Shown here in pieces: positions 1 to 6,254 of a stretch of 6,669 nucleotides of DNA. Under the pieces are notes generated by a model that worked only from the letters and a program-made list of their open reading frames with translations, was not told the DNA's origin and did no database searches. The position numbers were made by a program, and so were the translations under genes. Source of the stretch: Candidatus Izemoplasma sp. (lineage in GTDB: Bacteria; Bacillota_I; Bacilli_A; Izemoplasmatales; Izemoplasmataceae); assembly GCA_007116205.1 (NCBI GenBank), contig SKIY01000137.1, positions 1 through 6,669 on the forward strand, written 5' to 3'. How positions within the stretch are numbered: the stretch's first letter is position 1; each line of letters begins with the position of its first letter.

Positions 1-432
1 ACTAGAACAGACTATTTATCCCGTCAAATACAACAGTCGCGCCCTATTTTGGTATTTTCAGGCTTTATAATTGGTGCGATGGTGTTATCGTTTTACTTTG
101 TGATTCGTTCATCAATGATCCACCGTATTTATGAAATTGGTGTATTTAGATCCCTCGGAACAAAAAAACGCCACATATTAAAACGCTTTGCTTATGAAAG
201 TGCTATTATTACGACATTTAGTTCTTTAATCGGATTTATCCTAATGAACTATATACTTATTAGTACACAATCAGCCCTCGGCGATAACTTTAGAATCGTA
301 TACATCTCAGTACAAAGTATATTGGTCGGTATTGTCTTAATTTACGCGATTAATGTATTATCAGGATTACTGCCAGTATGGGTTTTACTCCGAAAAACTC
401 CTGCGAAGATCAACACACAATACGATGTATAA
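1..432 (+). CDS. FtsX-family ABC transporter permease, C-terminal fragment
   Basis: This is the C-terminal 143 residues of a longer membrane protein; the frame is open through the left edge, so the true start lies outside the window. A TTG at 49 is not a credible start. Three hydrophobic segments lie at about residues 17-36, 66-88 and 106-130 of the visible part. Between the first two is a charged cytoplasmic stretch, RIYEIGVFRSLGTKKRHIL, which is the hallmark of the FtsX/MacB permease domain (R..EIG..RalG..r..i). Such permeases pair with an ABC ATPase and act in lipoprotein or peptide export, antimicrobial peptide resistance or cell-wall hydrolase control; which one applies cannot be told from this fragment. 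It ends with TAA just before a strong terminator, so it is probably the last gene of its transcript. Confidence 0.88.
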   Translation, partial: TRTDYLSRQIQQSRPILVFSGFIIGAMVLSFYFVIRSSMIHRIYEIGVFRSLGTKKRHILKRFAYESAIITTFSSLIGFILMNYILISTQSALGDNFRIVYISVQSILVGIVLIYAINVLSGLLPVWVLLRKTPAKINTQYDV

Positions 433-435
433 TTT

Positions 436-466
436 AAAAGCGACTCAATCTTCTGAGTCGCTTTTT
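436..466. terminator. Bidirectional intrinsic terminator between the convergent permease and photolyase genes
   Basis: A perfect 12-bp inverted repeat (436-447 paired with 454-465, six-base loop ATCTTC) has a GC-rich core GCGACTCA and is flanked by A-runs on the left and T-runs on the right. It can therefore act as a Rho-independent terminator on both strands. On the + strand it follows the permease stop by 3 bases. On the - strand it lies inside the photolyase gene: the stem and loop encode the last six residues (KSDSED) and the TGA at 445-447. Confidence 0.9.
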
Positions 467-1812
467 ACTTGAGCCATACGCGTTAAGTACGCATCCATAT
501 TGTATTTTCGTTTTAACCCTTTCGCATTCATATATCGCAATTTTCCAAACACTTCACGACTTTGAAAAGCACGGTCGTGCCTTCCAAACAACCAAGCGAC
601 ACTCGCGTAACTAACCGGGTCACGCCCGTCGATAAAATAGCGGTTATTCAATGTCAAAATGGTTTCATAAGCTGTTTTATAATCAAGACTCCACTCAATA
701 ATCTTTTTACCCCAATACATGCGCATCGTATTATGCATAAACCCGGTATGAACCATTTCAATCATTGCGGCATTAAAGTAAGGGTCGTGGGTGTTTGCAT
801 GAATATAATCATCGATGCTGTAAATGTGCGTGCGTTCATCACTTAAATGACCATCCATCGTTTTATAAGCCCAAGGATAAGTCATCGTATCAAACTGATC
901 AAACCCATCGCAATACGTTACAAAATTATAAGCAAGTTCTCTTCTAACAAGCAGCTGTTCAATAAACGCCTCCACAGCTTCAGGAAATTGATCGGTATAA
1001 GCAGAAACTTTTTGATAGATATCAACGGCTGATATTTGTCCAAAATGTAAATACGGGCTCAATTTACTCGTAATATCTTCACCAGGATCACTGCTTTTAC
1101 CATAGTTAGATAGCTGATTCTCGCAGTACCAATCAAGCTGTTTATAGGCATTCAACTCTCCCCCTTCAAAATACCGAGATTTTTTTACGCGCATATCGGC
1201 ATCAATCGTTTGCATTAATGTCTCAATAGATAACGCTTCACGTGCTTTAAACGTCCCATTGTTCACCGGTTTAATTTCAGCTTCCGCTAAATAGGTATCA
1301 ACCAATTGATGGAGTTTTTTTCGAATCGTCCGCGCTGCATATTCACATTTTTGACTGACTTTATCAACCGGCACAATTACATCACTAAAGACTTGTAAAA
1401 CTGCGCATCCCAAAGCATCAGCCTTAGTTGCAATTGTTTTTTTAATCTGTACGAGTGCAGGCATATAAGCATCATCCATCACCAACAAACTCGCGTTTTT
1501 AAGATGCGCGTGCACTTGCGTCTCAAACGCGCCTACAGCTAAAACAAAATCTATATTTAAAGCGGGGCACTGTTTACGAACGGCTTCGATGCCTTCTAAC
1601 ATAAACGCGTAGTGTCTTGCATAGGCGTCTTTAAAATCTGGCGTTAAAACAAACAACAGCTTTAACGGTAATCCATGGTCATTGGCATACGTAATTGCAG
1701 TCTCTAACGCAAAATTATTCTGGATGCGCTGAGTGTGTTGCATCCAATAAAGCACATAAGCTTTCTGTCTTACTTGATGAGACGTTAACACACGAATCCG
1801 ATTTTTATGCAT
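445..1812 (-). CDS. phrB: Class II CPD photolyase (deoxyribodipyrimidine photo-lyase)
   Basis: The 455-residue product is a full-length class II photolyase, a cytoplasmic FAD enzyme that uses blue light to split cyclobutane pyrimidine dimers in DNA. The N-terminal alpha/beta domain (about 1-165) has the class II opening VLYWMQHTQR (20-29) and RHYAFMLEG (66-74). The helical FAD domain carries SKLSPYLHFGQIS (249-261), LLVRRELAYNF (287-297), MRMYWGKKIIEW (363-374), IDGRDP (394-399) and the C-terminal FGKLRYMN...GLKRK signature (422-436). The two tryptophans W367 and W374 of the class II electron-transfer chain are present. The usual HDxxWNAA motif reads HDPYFNAA, with Phe at 346, and the usual GRDPNGY reads GRDPVSY. 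The ATG at 1812 follows GAAAGGAT with an eight-base spacer. The gene is transcribed alone and is divergent from the OLD-like gene. I could not place its promoter with confidence. The symbol is used loosely for a class II enzyme. Confidence 0.95.
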   Translation of the reverse strand: MHKNRIRVLTSHQVRQKAYVLYWMQHTQRIQNNFALETAITYANDHGLPLKLLFVLTPDFKDAYARHYAFMLEGIEAVRKQCPALNIDFVLAVGAFETQVHAHLKNASLLVMDDAYMPALVQIKKTIATKADALGCAVLQVFSDVIVPVDKVSQKCEYAARTIRKKLHQLVDTYLAEAEIKPVNNGTFKAREALSIETLMQTIDADMRVKKSRYFEGGELNAYKQLDWYCENQLSNYGKSSDPGEDITSKLSPYLHFGQISAVDIYQKVSAYTDQFPEAVEAFIEQLLVRRELAYNFVTYCDGFDQFDTMTYPWAYKTMDGHLSDERTHIYSIDDYIHANTHDPYFNAAMIEMVHTGFMHNTMRMYWGKKIIEWSLDYKTAYETILTLNNRYFIDGRDPVSYASVAWLFGRHDRAFQSREVFGKLRYMNAKGLKRKYNMDAYLTRMAQVKSDSED

Positions 1813-1856
1813 CGTAAATCATCCTTTCATGTATAATGAAACTAAGGGGGGAAATT
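1813..1856. promoter_or_regulatory. 44-bp divergent intergenic region: photolyase RBS (-), TATAAT box and RBS of the OLD-like gene (+)
   Basis: On the + strand a consensus -10 box TATAAT lies at 1832-1837, followed by AAGGGGGG (1844-1851) five bases before the ATG at 1857. No good -35 is visible. With this -10 the transcript would start at about 1844, giving a leader of only a dozen bases. On the - strand, GAAAGGAT (complement of 1821-1828) is the photolyase ribosome binding site. With so little room, the photolyase promoter must overlap the OLD-like gene's start; a weak CATAAT on the - strand (1854-1859) is the best -10 I see. The two promoters therefore probably interfere or share control. 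Confidence 0.6.
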
Positions 1857-3023
1857 ATGATATCACATATTTTTATAAAAAACTATCGCGCTTTTAAAAA
1901 GAACACCATTGTACTCGGAAATCACACATTACTGATTGGGACCCACAATAGTGGTAAAACGAGCGTCTTATCAGCACTAGATGTGTTCTTTAACCATACG
2001 CTAGAACGCGCCCATGTTCGAAACAAAAAACATGATGTTGTGATAGAAATAAACATCGATAACATCCGGTATCGTAAAGTGTTCTCACCACCGAATTACA
2101 CCTTTAATGCCCATAAAGCGATTGGGGATTTCACAAAAATAAAACACCTCACCTATTTATTTTTTCCAGAAAAACCAAATCCATATGAACACTTTATCAA
2201 TCAATGTGCACAGTTGACACTGCCCATCAAAACCCACCAAGTACAAATTAACAGTCCATTGTTTTTTGAAAACAAACACCATTACTATGAAAAAACATTG
2301 TCTTATATAAATTATCGCTTAAAAACACCGCTAAAAAAAGCAACACAGAAACAACAACAGGTGGATTTAATCGATCAATTACCGCTGAATCATACGATTA
2401 TCGGTGTTGATCGCTTAACCAATACGTTCCCGCACAAAGCGTTTCAATCAGTTATTGAAAAAACTTATCAAACCGTTATGATTAGTAACCAAAAACAAGT
2501 GATAAACACATTTGATCATCATATTGAACCACTATATAAATCACATATTAAAGAAGAAATCGATACCATTACTGAAACCGTAAGTAAAAATTACCGGAAA
2601 ACGTTTATTCTTGTTGAAGGAAAGTATGACGTCCCGTGGTTTGAAAAAGCCTTGAACTTACTCGGTAAAACAACCCAATATCGCGTTTTACCGTGTGGCG
2701 GACACGGAAATATCCAATTTGTTCACAACCAGTTACAAAAGGCAGATTTCAAAACCATCATTATAACCGATGGTGACTTACCCAATCAAGGGTATGTATT
2801 AAAGCGTGATGTCATAGAGATGTATGCAGAGCTCGACATTTTAACCCATCGCTTTAACGCAAACTTTAAAACCATCCCTGACACAAAAAAAGCCTTCTTC
2901 AAAGCAATCCCACACCGTGATGATATTGTTAAAGAAGTCCTCTCAAGTTGGGCGCGCAATCATCTGCATATCGATAATCCATTTGTTCAAGAACTTAAAG
3001 ATATTTTAAGTAAACAAAGCTAA
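1857..3023 (+). CDS. Short OLD-like protein: AAA/ABC-type ATPase region plus TOPRIM domain
   Basis: The product is 388 residues from the ATG at 1857, chosen because it has the AAGGGGGG site. An in-frame ATG at 1836 overlaps the -10 box and has no such site. The N-terminus follows the OLD/RecF pattern, ISHIFIKNYRAF, then a strand and a Walker A, GTHNSGKT (28-35). The C-terminal TOPRIM domain has ILVEGKYDVPWFEKAL (251-266, metal-binding Glu254), a glycine turn CGGHGN (280-285) and TDGD (304-307, Asp305 and Asp307). OLD-family proteins are ATP-regulated nucleases, several of them in phage defence (for example GajA of Gabija). This one is much shorter than the usual 550-650 residues. The likely Walker B strand reads TIIGVDRL (180-187) without the Asp-Glu pair. 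The H-loop position reads VMISNQKQVI (207-216) without His, and no LSGG-type signature is visible. Nuclease function is inferred; a non-hydrolysing or divergent ATPase is possible. No helicase or other defence partner adjoins it. Confidence 0.8.
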   Translation: MISHIFIKNYRAFKKNTIVLGNHTLLIGTHNSGKTSVLSALDVFFNHTLERAHVRNKKHDVVIEINIDNIRYRKVFSPPNYTFNAHKAIGDFTKIKHLTYLFFPEKPNPYEHFINQCAQLTLPIKTHQVQINSPLFFENKHHYYEKTLSYINYRLKTPLKKATQKQQQVDLIDQLPLNHTIIGVDRLTNTFPHKAFQSVIEKTYQTVMISNQKQVINTFDHHIEPLYKSHIKEEIDTITETVSKNYRKTFILVEGKYDVPWFEKALNLLGKTTQYRVLPCGGHGNIQFVHNQLQKADFKTIIITDGDLPNQGYVLKRDVIEMYAELDILTHRFNANFKTIPDTKKAFFKAIPHRDDIVKEVLSSWARNHLHIDNPFVQELKDILSKQS

Positions 3024-3035
3024 CACAAGAATTCA

Positions 3036-3064
3036 TTTTCAAATGCAGTAAAATTTAGTATAAT
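3036..3064 (+). promoter_or_regulatory. Predicted sigma-A-type promoter of the six-gene cluster
   Basis: A -35-like TTTTCA (3036-3041, four of six matches to TTGACA) and a perfect -10 TATAAT (3059-3064) are separated by 17 bp, the ideal spacing. Transcription would begin at about 3070-3072, giving a leader of some 22 bases that contains the strong site GGAGGT (3082-3087) six bases before the ATG at 3094. No terminator is visible between the OLD-like gene and this promoter, so some read-through from upstream is possible. Confidence 0.65.
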
Positions 3065-3074
3065 GTTATTATAC
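3058..3074. promoter_or_regulatory. Perfect 7-3-7 palindrome over the -10 box, candidate operator
   Basis: GTATAATGTTATTATAC has two perfect 7-base arms around a 3-base centre. It covers the -10 box and the expected transcription start. That is the usual place for a repressor dimer site, though I recognise no known regulator consensus in it. The symmetry also places a TATAAT on the opposite strand. Part of the symmetry could be chance, because the arm contains the AT-rich -10 itself. Confidence 0.4.
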
Positions 3075-3093
3075 CACTGACGGAGGTGCTACG

Positions 3094-3588
3094 ATGAAGT
3101 TTTATATCAAACCCAAACACTTCGCTCAATATCGCAGCTTTAAAATACGCGATGAGTCACAAGGTGAACTGTTTAAAATTAAAGGAAAATTCTTTCTCGG
3201 CATGCGGACATTGACGATGAAAGATATGAGTAATCAACAACTATATACCATTCAACGCCAGTTTAATTTAAAGTTCTATCGTATTTATTCAGTCATGGAT
3301 GCCAACGGAGATGAAGTGGCGAAAGTCCATCGATCTTACGGATTGTTTAAACCTAAGTATACAATATTAATGAAGGACCGTAAAATGCATTTTGAGGGAT
3401 CGATCTACCAACATGCTTTCTCTTTACACGATGAAGCAGAAAAACTAGCAGTGATTGAAAAACGCGTTTTTTCATTCGGAGATGCCTATGAAATCGATGT
3501 AATAACAGAAAAAGATCCGCTTTTACATCTATTCTTAGTGGTCGTCATCGATCAAATGAATCATGAACGTAAAAAATTTAGAAGCTAA
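3094..3588 (+). CDS. LURP-one-related (tubby C-terminal-like) protein, YxjI type
   Basis: The 164-residue product resembles the LURP-one-related/DUF567 family, whose bacterial members (such as Bacillus YxjI, of about the same length) form a beta-barrel around a central hydrophobic helix like the tubby C-terminal domain. Visible are the N-terminal pattern FKIRDESQGELFKIKGKF (16-33), repeated short strands of the form 'D.nG.evakv' (69-78), and a C-terminal hydrophobic helix LLHLFLVVVIDQM (143-155) that would fill the barrel. There is no signal peptide. The biochemical role of bacterial members is unclear; tubby-like folds can bind phospholipids or act as scaffolds. The ATG is set by GGAGGT six bases upstream. 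It is the first gene of the cluster and overlaps the next by 26 bp. Confidence 0.75.
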   Translation: MKFYIKPKHFAQYRSFKIRDESQGELFKIKGKFFLGMRTLTMKDMSNQQLYTIQRQFNLKFYRIYSVMDANGDEVAKVHRSYGLFKPKYTILMKDRKMHFEGSIYQHAFSLHDEAEKLAVIEKRVFSFGDAYEIDVITEKDPLLHLFLVVVIDQMNHERKKFRS

Positions 3589-4237
3589 GTCCTGCATTTT
3601 ATGTGGGGCTTCTGTTCGTTGGCTAGAAGACACCATAAGGGTAGCGAATAAACCAATTCGTTATGCAGTCTGTTTACAATGTGAACTCATTCAAAAAACA
3701 CAAACCACCCCATCATTAAAAGAAGAAAAAACGCAGTACGATTACCATGATAACAGTTTTGAAAACAGCGGATATGTCGACTATTTAAATCGGTTTGCCA
3801 CAGAAGCGGTAGACCCTTTTATTAAGGCTGGAAAAGGATTAGAGTTTGGTTCAGGACCAGGACCGGTGTTGTTTGCACTGTTAAAAAAACGCGGCTTTGA
3901 CATGCGCCATTATGATCCGTTTTATCACCCTGAGCAGTCAGTCTTTAAAACGACTTACGATTTAATAACATCGACGGAAGTGTTTGAACATTTCCAAAAC
4001 CCTTTAAAAGAAATCAAACGCTTAATCTCGTTATTAAAACCCGGTGGTATTCTTGCGGTGATGACTTGTTTTCACCCCAAAAATGATGCAGTATTTTTAA
4101 AATGGTGGTACCGACGTGATATCACACATCTTGTGTTTTACACCGAAAACACCTTCAAGTATTTAACAACCCTTTACCCAATAACAATAGTTTACAGCAA
4201 TCATAAGAACATTATTGTTTTCAAAAAGGAAGTGTAG
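3563..4237 (+). CDS. Class I SAM-dependent methyltransferase with N-terminal zinc-knuckle
   Basis: The 224-residue protein starts with two Cys pairs, CILC (11-14) and CLQC (37-40), which probably bind one zinc ion. A class I methyltransferase domain follows. Motif I is LEFGSGPGP (93-101), with Asp118 at the end of the second strand (HYDPF). DLITSTEVFEHFQNP (133-147) is the motif typical of the Methyltransf_23 group, followed by LLKPGGILAVMT (157-168). A C-terminal RRDITHLVFYTENTFKYL (184-201) matches the 'r.D.tH..f.....f..l' element of this group. The methyl acceptor is unknown; it is a soluble cytoplasmic enzyme. The ATG lies inside the end of the LURP-one gene (26-bp overlap) with no clear ribosome binding site, so it probably depends on translational coupling. 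It ends with TAG one base before the next start. Confidence 0.8.
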   Translation: MNVKNLEAKSCILCGASVRWLEDTIRVANKPIRYAVCLQCELIQKTQTTPSLKEEKTQYDYHDNSFENSGYVDYLNRFATEAVDPFIKAGKGLEFGSGPGPVLFALLKKRGFDMRHYDPFYHPEQSVFKTTYDLITSTEVFEHFQNPLKEIKRLISLLKPGGILAVMTCFHPKNDAVFLKWWYRRDITHLVFYTENTFKYLTTLYPITIVYSNHKNIIVFKKEV

Positions 4238-4238
4238 T

Positions 4239-5153
4239 ATGAAAGTATATGTAAGCGATACACAATATCAAACACACATAAAGAACCGATTTAAAGATCG
4301 CATTGAACTCGTCGACAACAAAGCTATCGCAGATACGTTAATTACTGGCAGTTACCAAACAAAAGACTATTCTTTAAAAAATAAAACCATCATCATTCCT
4401 TACACAGGACATGATAATATTGATATATCGCTACTTTATAAGAAAAAAATGCACCTCTTTAACACCACCGTCCACTCACGCTATGTCGCAGAAAAAGCGG
4501 TACAACTTATGCAAGCGTTACTCGGCAATACCATTCACTACCATAAAAACATGCAACAAGGGGACTGGAGTAATCGCAATAATAAAGACCGTGTTTCATG
4601 GGTGAGTACATTTGATAAACGGATCGGTATCTTTGGTTATGGACGGATTGGACAATGGATTCAAAAGTTGCTTGAGCCTTACACAAACCATTTTTATACG
4701 CTTGACCGCGGTAAAAACTACCCCAATATAAACACAGTACCAACCCTCGAAGCACTTCTTAAAACCGTCGATATCGTATTTGTGGCTACGCCGCATACCG
4801 CATCGACTGAGCATGCTTTTAACGATGCCCTATTGAAACAGTTTAAAAACGGGTATATTGTGAATGTGGCCAGAGGAAAGATTATCGACCAACACGCGTT
4901 ATACCAAAGACTTACCGACAACACATTAAAAGGATTTGCCAGTGATGTTTGGTATAATTATCCCAAACAAGATCGTTTAACCTTTCCTGCAGAGGTTCCT
5001 TTACATACCTTAAGTAATGTTGTTATGAGTCCACATTGCGCAGCCTTAACCGATCACGCTAAAACAGAAATGATGGACAAAGTCATGGAACATCTAAACA
5101 ATATATTACAAAAAGATTTTAGTGAAGCATTGGATTTAAAACGTCTTAACTAA
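4239..5153 (+). CDS. D-2-hydroxyacid dehydrogenase family protein (NAD-binding)
   Basis: The 304-residue product has the two-domain layout of D-isomer-specific 2-hydroxyacid dehydrogenases, which interconvert 2-oxoacids and D-2-hydroxyacids with NAD(P)H. The substrate-binding part holds YTGHDNID (55-62) and VAEKAVQLMQALLGN (83-97). The Rossmann domain holds IGIFGYGRIG (129-138), with Asp156 after the second strand, which favours NAD over NADP. VNVARGKIID (208-217) supplies the catalytic Arg212 and MSPHCAAL (263-270) the catalytic His266. The third catalytic residue, normally Glu in DVFxxEP (Gln in formate dehydrogenase), aligns with Tyr241 in DVWYNYP. The protein is slightly short for the family (about 310-330). 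The ATG is chosen for AGGAAG (4227-4232) six bases upstream; a TTG at 4215 inside the methyltransferase gene would add eight residues unlike the family. The substrate cannot be told. Confidence 0.88.
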   Translation: MKVYVSDTQYQTHIKNRFKDRIELVDNKAIADTLITGSYQTKDYSLKNKTIIIPYTGHDNIDISLLYKKKMHLFNTTVHSRYVAEKAVQLMQALLGNTIHYHKNMQQGDWSNRNNKDRVSWVSTFDKRIGIFGYGRIGQWIQKLLEPYTNHFYTLDRGKNYPNINTVPTLEALLKTVDIVFVATPHTASTEHAFNDALLKQFKNGYIVNVARGKIIDQHALYQRLTDNTLKGFASDVWYNYPKQDRLTFPAEVPLHTLSNVVMSPHCAALTDHAKTEMMDKVMEHLNNILQKDFSEALDLKRLN

Positions 5154-5162
5154 GGATATATT

Positions 5163-6254
5163 ATGAAACGCATTTACGATGAACGCAATCTTATATTTTC
5201 ACGGGCACGCCTAAAAAAAGGCACGAAAGCATACATCGCCTATTATAATAAACACCCACGGCTAAAAAGCGCTGATGACGACATTCGCGGCATGAACATC
5301 AACGAAAAACTTAGACAGTCAGAGACGTTTAAATCGCTGTTTTTTCCTATACATGGAAGCACAAAAACTTTATTTAAAGCATTGCACGATGCAGTCGACC
5401 AAGCACCCCTAGGGAAACGTGTGGATGTCCCTGCCCATTTTAAGAAAAATATTAAAGCTATAACCAAACACTACGGCGCAAAAGATGTTGGGGTGGTTAA
5501 GTTGCATGATAGCCATTATTACAGTCATTTTGGTGGAACCAATACACTTTTAAACCTAGACAATTATGGTCAAGCAATTACCTCTTCTTACACCCATGCC
5601 ATTGTTTATTTAATCCCGATGGACCTTGAACACATGAACCGTGCCCCAAACTATGAAGAACAACTCGAAACTGAAAACGCCTACTTAAATATCGCTTATA
5701 TCGGAAGTCGTTTAGCACTTTATTTAAAAAGTTTAGGCTATAAATCCACCTTACAAAGCGAAACATATTATTTAACCCCACTCGTCCCACTCGCACTAGA
5801 CGCCGGACTTGGTGAAATAGGGATGACGAATCATATTGTTCATCCTAAATATGGCAATCGTATCCGTTTAGGCGCGGTTCTTACGAACCTTGCCTTACCG
5901 GCAGATCAGCCCATTGATTTTGGCTTAGAAGCATTTTGTAAACGCTGCGCCCTTTGTGTGATGAACTGTCCTTCGCGTTCGATTACGCCGTATCCCCGCA
6001 TCGTAAACGGTAGAAGGTTTTATAAGTTTGATGATGTAAGCTGCTTTAAACTATGGAAAAACACCGGGACAGATTGTGGGACATGCATTCAAAGTTGTCC
6101 CTTTACACAAGGCATTGATCCTGAGACCATTAAAAACATGCAAAAAGATCCACGGATTATTGATGATGTTATAAAAGACTACTTAGCGAAAAACGGTCGT
6201 AGAAAATACCGCAAAACCCCATTGGACATTGTAGCACTGGAGGATGAAACATGA
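5163..6254 (+). CDS. Reductive-dehalogenase-like protein with two [4Fe-4S] clusters, cytoplasmic type
   Basis: The 363-residue protein matches the C-terminal two thirds of reductive dehalogenase (RdhA-type) proteins. GAKDVGVVKL (105-114) and YLIPMDLEHMNRAP (149-162) lead to PLALDAGLGEIGM (209-221), HPKYGNRIRLGAVLTN (227-242) and PIDFG (250-254). Two ferredoxin-like cluster motifs follow: Cys259, 262, 265, 269 (ending CPS) and Cys294, 305, 308, 312 (ending CPF). The GLGE motif, PKYG and the long gap before the last three cysteines separate it from QueG, which has GLGWIGKN and a CISYLTIE segment. RdhA enzymes use a corrinoid and two Fe-S clusters to remove halogens; this one is shorter than respiratory RdhA (about 450-550), lacks a Tat signal, and has no RdhB anchor gene beside it. 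Cobalamin binding and a dehalogenase reaction are unproven. AAGGAT (5152-5157), overlapping the previous stop, sets the ATG. Confidence 0.8.
   Translation: MKRIYDERNLIFSRARLKKGTKAYIAYYNKHPRLKSADDDIRGMNINEKLRQSETFKSLFFPIHGSTKTLFKALHDAVDQAPLGKRVDVPAHFKKNIKAITKHYGAKDVGVVKLHDSHYYSHFGGTNTLLNLDNYGQAITSSYTHAIVYLIPMDLEHMNRAPNYEEQLETENAYLNIAYIGSRLALYLKSLGYKSTLQSETYYLTPLVPLALDAGLGEIGMTNHIVHPKYGNRIRLGAVLTNLALPADQPIDFGLEAFCKRCALCVMNCPSRSITPYPRIVNGRRFYKFDDVSCFKLWKNTGTDCGTCIQSCPFTQGIDPETIKNMQKDPRIIDDVIKDYLAKNGRRKYRKTPLDIVALEDET

Noticed and set aside
445..447. Possible use of TGA as tryptophan (mycoplasma code).
   Set aside because: TGA ends the photolyase, the Fe-S protein and the Smr gene at the expected family lengths, tryptophans are encoded by TGG, and no gene needs read-through.
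562..1032. Two + strand open frames (562-846 and 847-1032) antisense to the photolyase gene.
   Set aside because: They lie wholly inside a strongly supported - strand gene, have no ribosome binding sites, and their translations resemble no family.
1836..1856. ATG at 1836 as the start of the OLD-like gene.
   Set aside because: It overlaps the TATAAT box and has no ribosome binding site, whereas the ATG at 1857 has AAGGGGGG at proper spacing and begins at the expected family N-terminus.
1857..3023. A complete known defence system such as Gabija around the OLD-like gene.
   Set aside because: No UvrD-like helicase or other partner adjoins it; its neighbours are a photolyase and an unrelated metabolic-type cluster.
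4191..4218. Internal promoter before the dehydrogenase gene: TTTACA with a TATTGT-like -10.
   Set aside because: The -35 is good but the -10 matches only four of six bases, and it lies inside methyltransferase coding sequence in AT-rich DNA where such matches are common.
4183..4219. Inverted repeat AACAATA ... TATTGTT near the end of the methyltransferase gene.
   Set aside because: Seven AT-rich pairs with a 23-base loop is too weak for a terminator or stable RNA element.
4507..4924. Three - strand open frames inside the D-2-hydroxyacid dehydrogenase gene, and a + strand one at 4411-4605.
   Set aside because: The dehydrogenase frame has clear family motifs throughout; the others have no start signals and odd Cys/Trp-rich translations.
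5243..5796. - strand open frames inside the reductive-dehalogenase-like gene.
   Set aside because: Shadows of a gene with conserved motifs and eight cluster cysteines; no start signals.
5163..6254. Epoxyqueuosine reductase (QueG) as the identity of the Fe-S protein.
   Set aside because: It shares the two-cluster layout but lacks the QueG motifs GLGWIGKN and CISYLTIE; GLGE, PKYG and PIDFG fit the RdhA type better.
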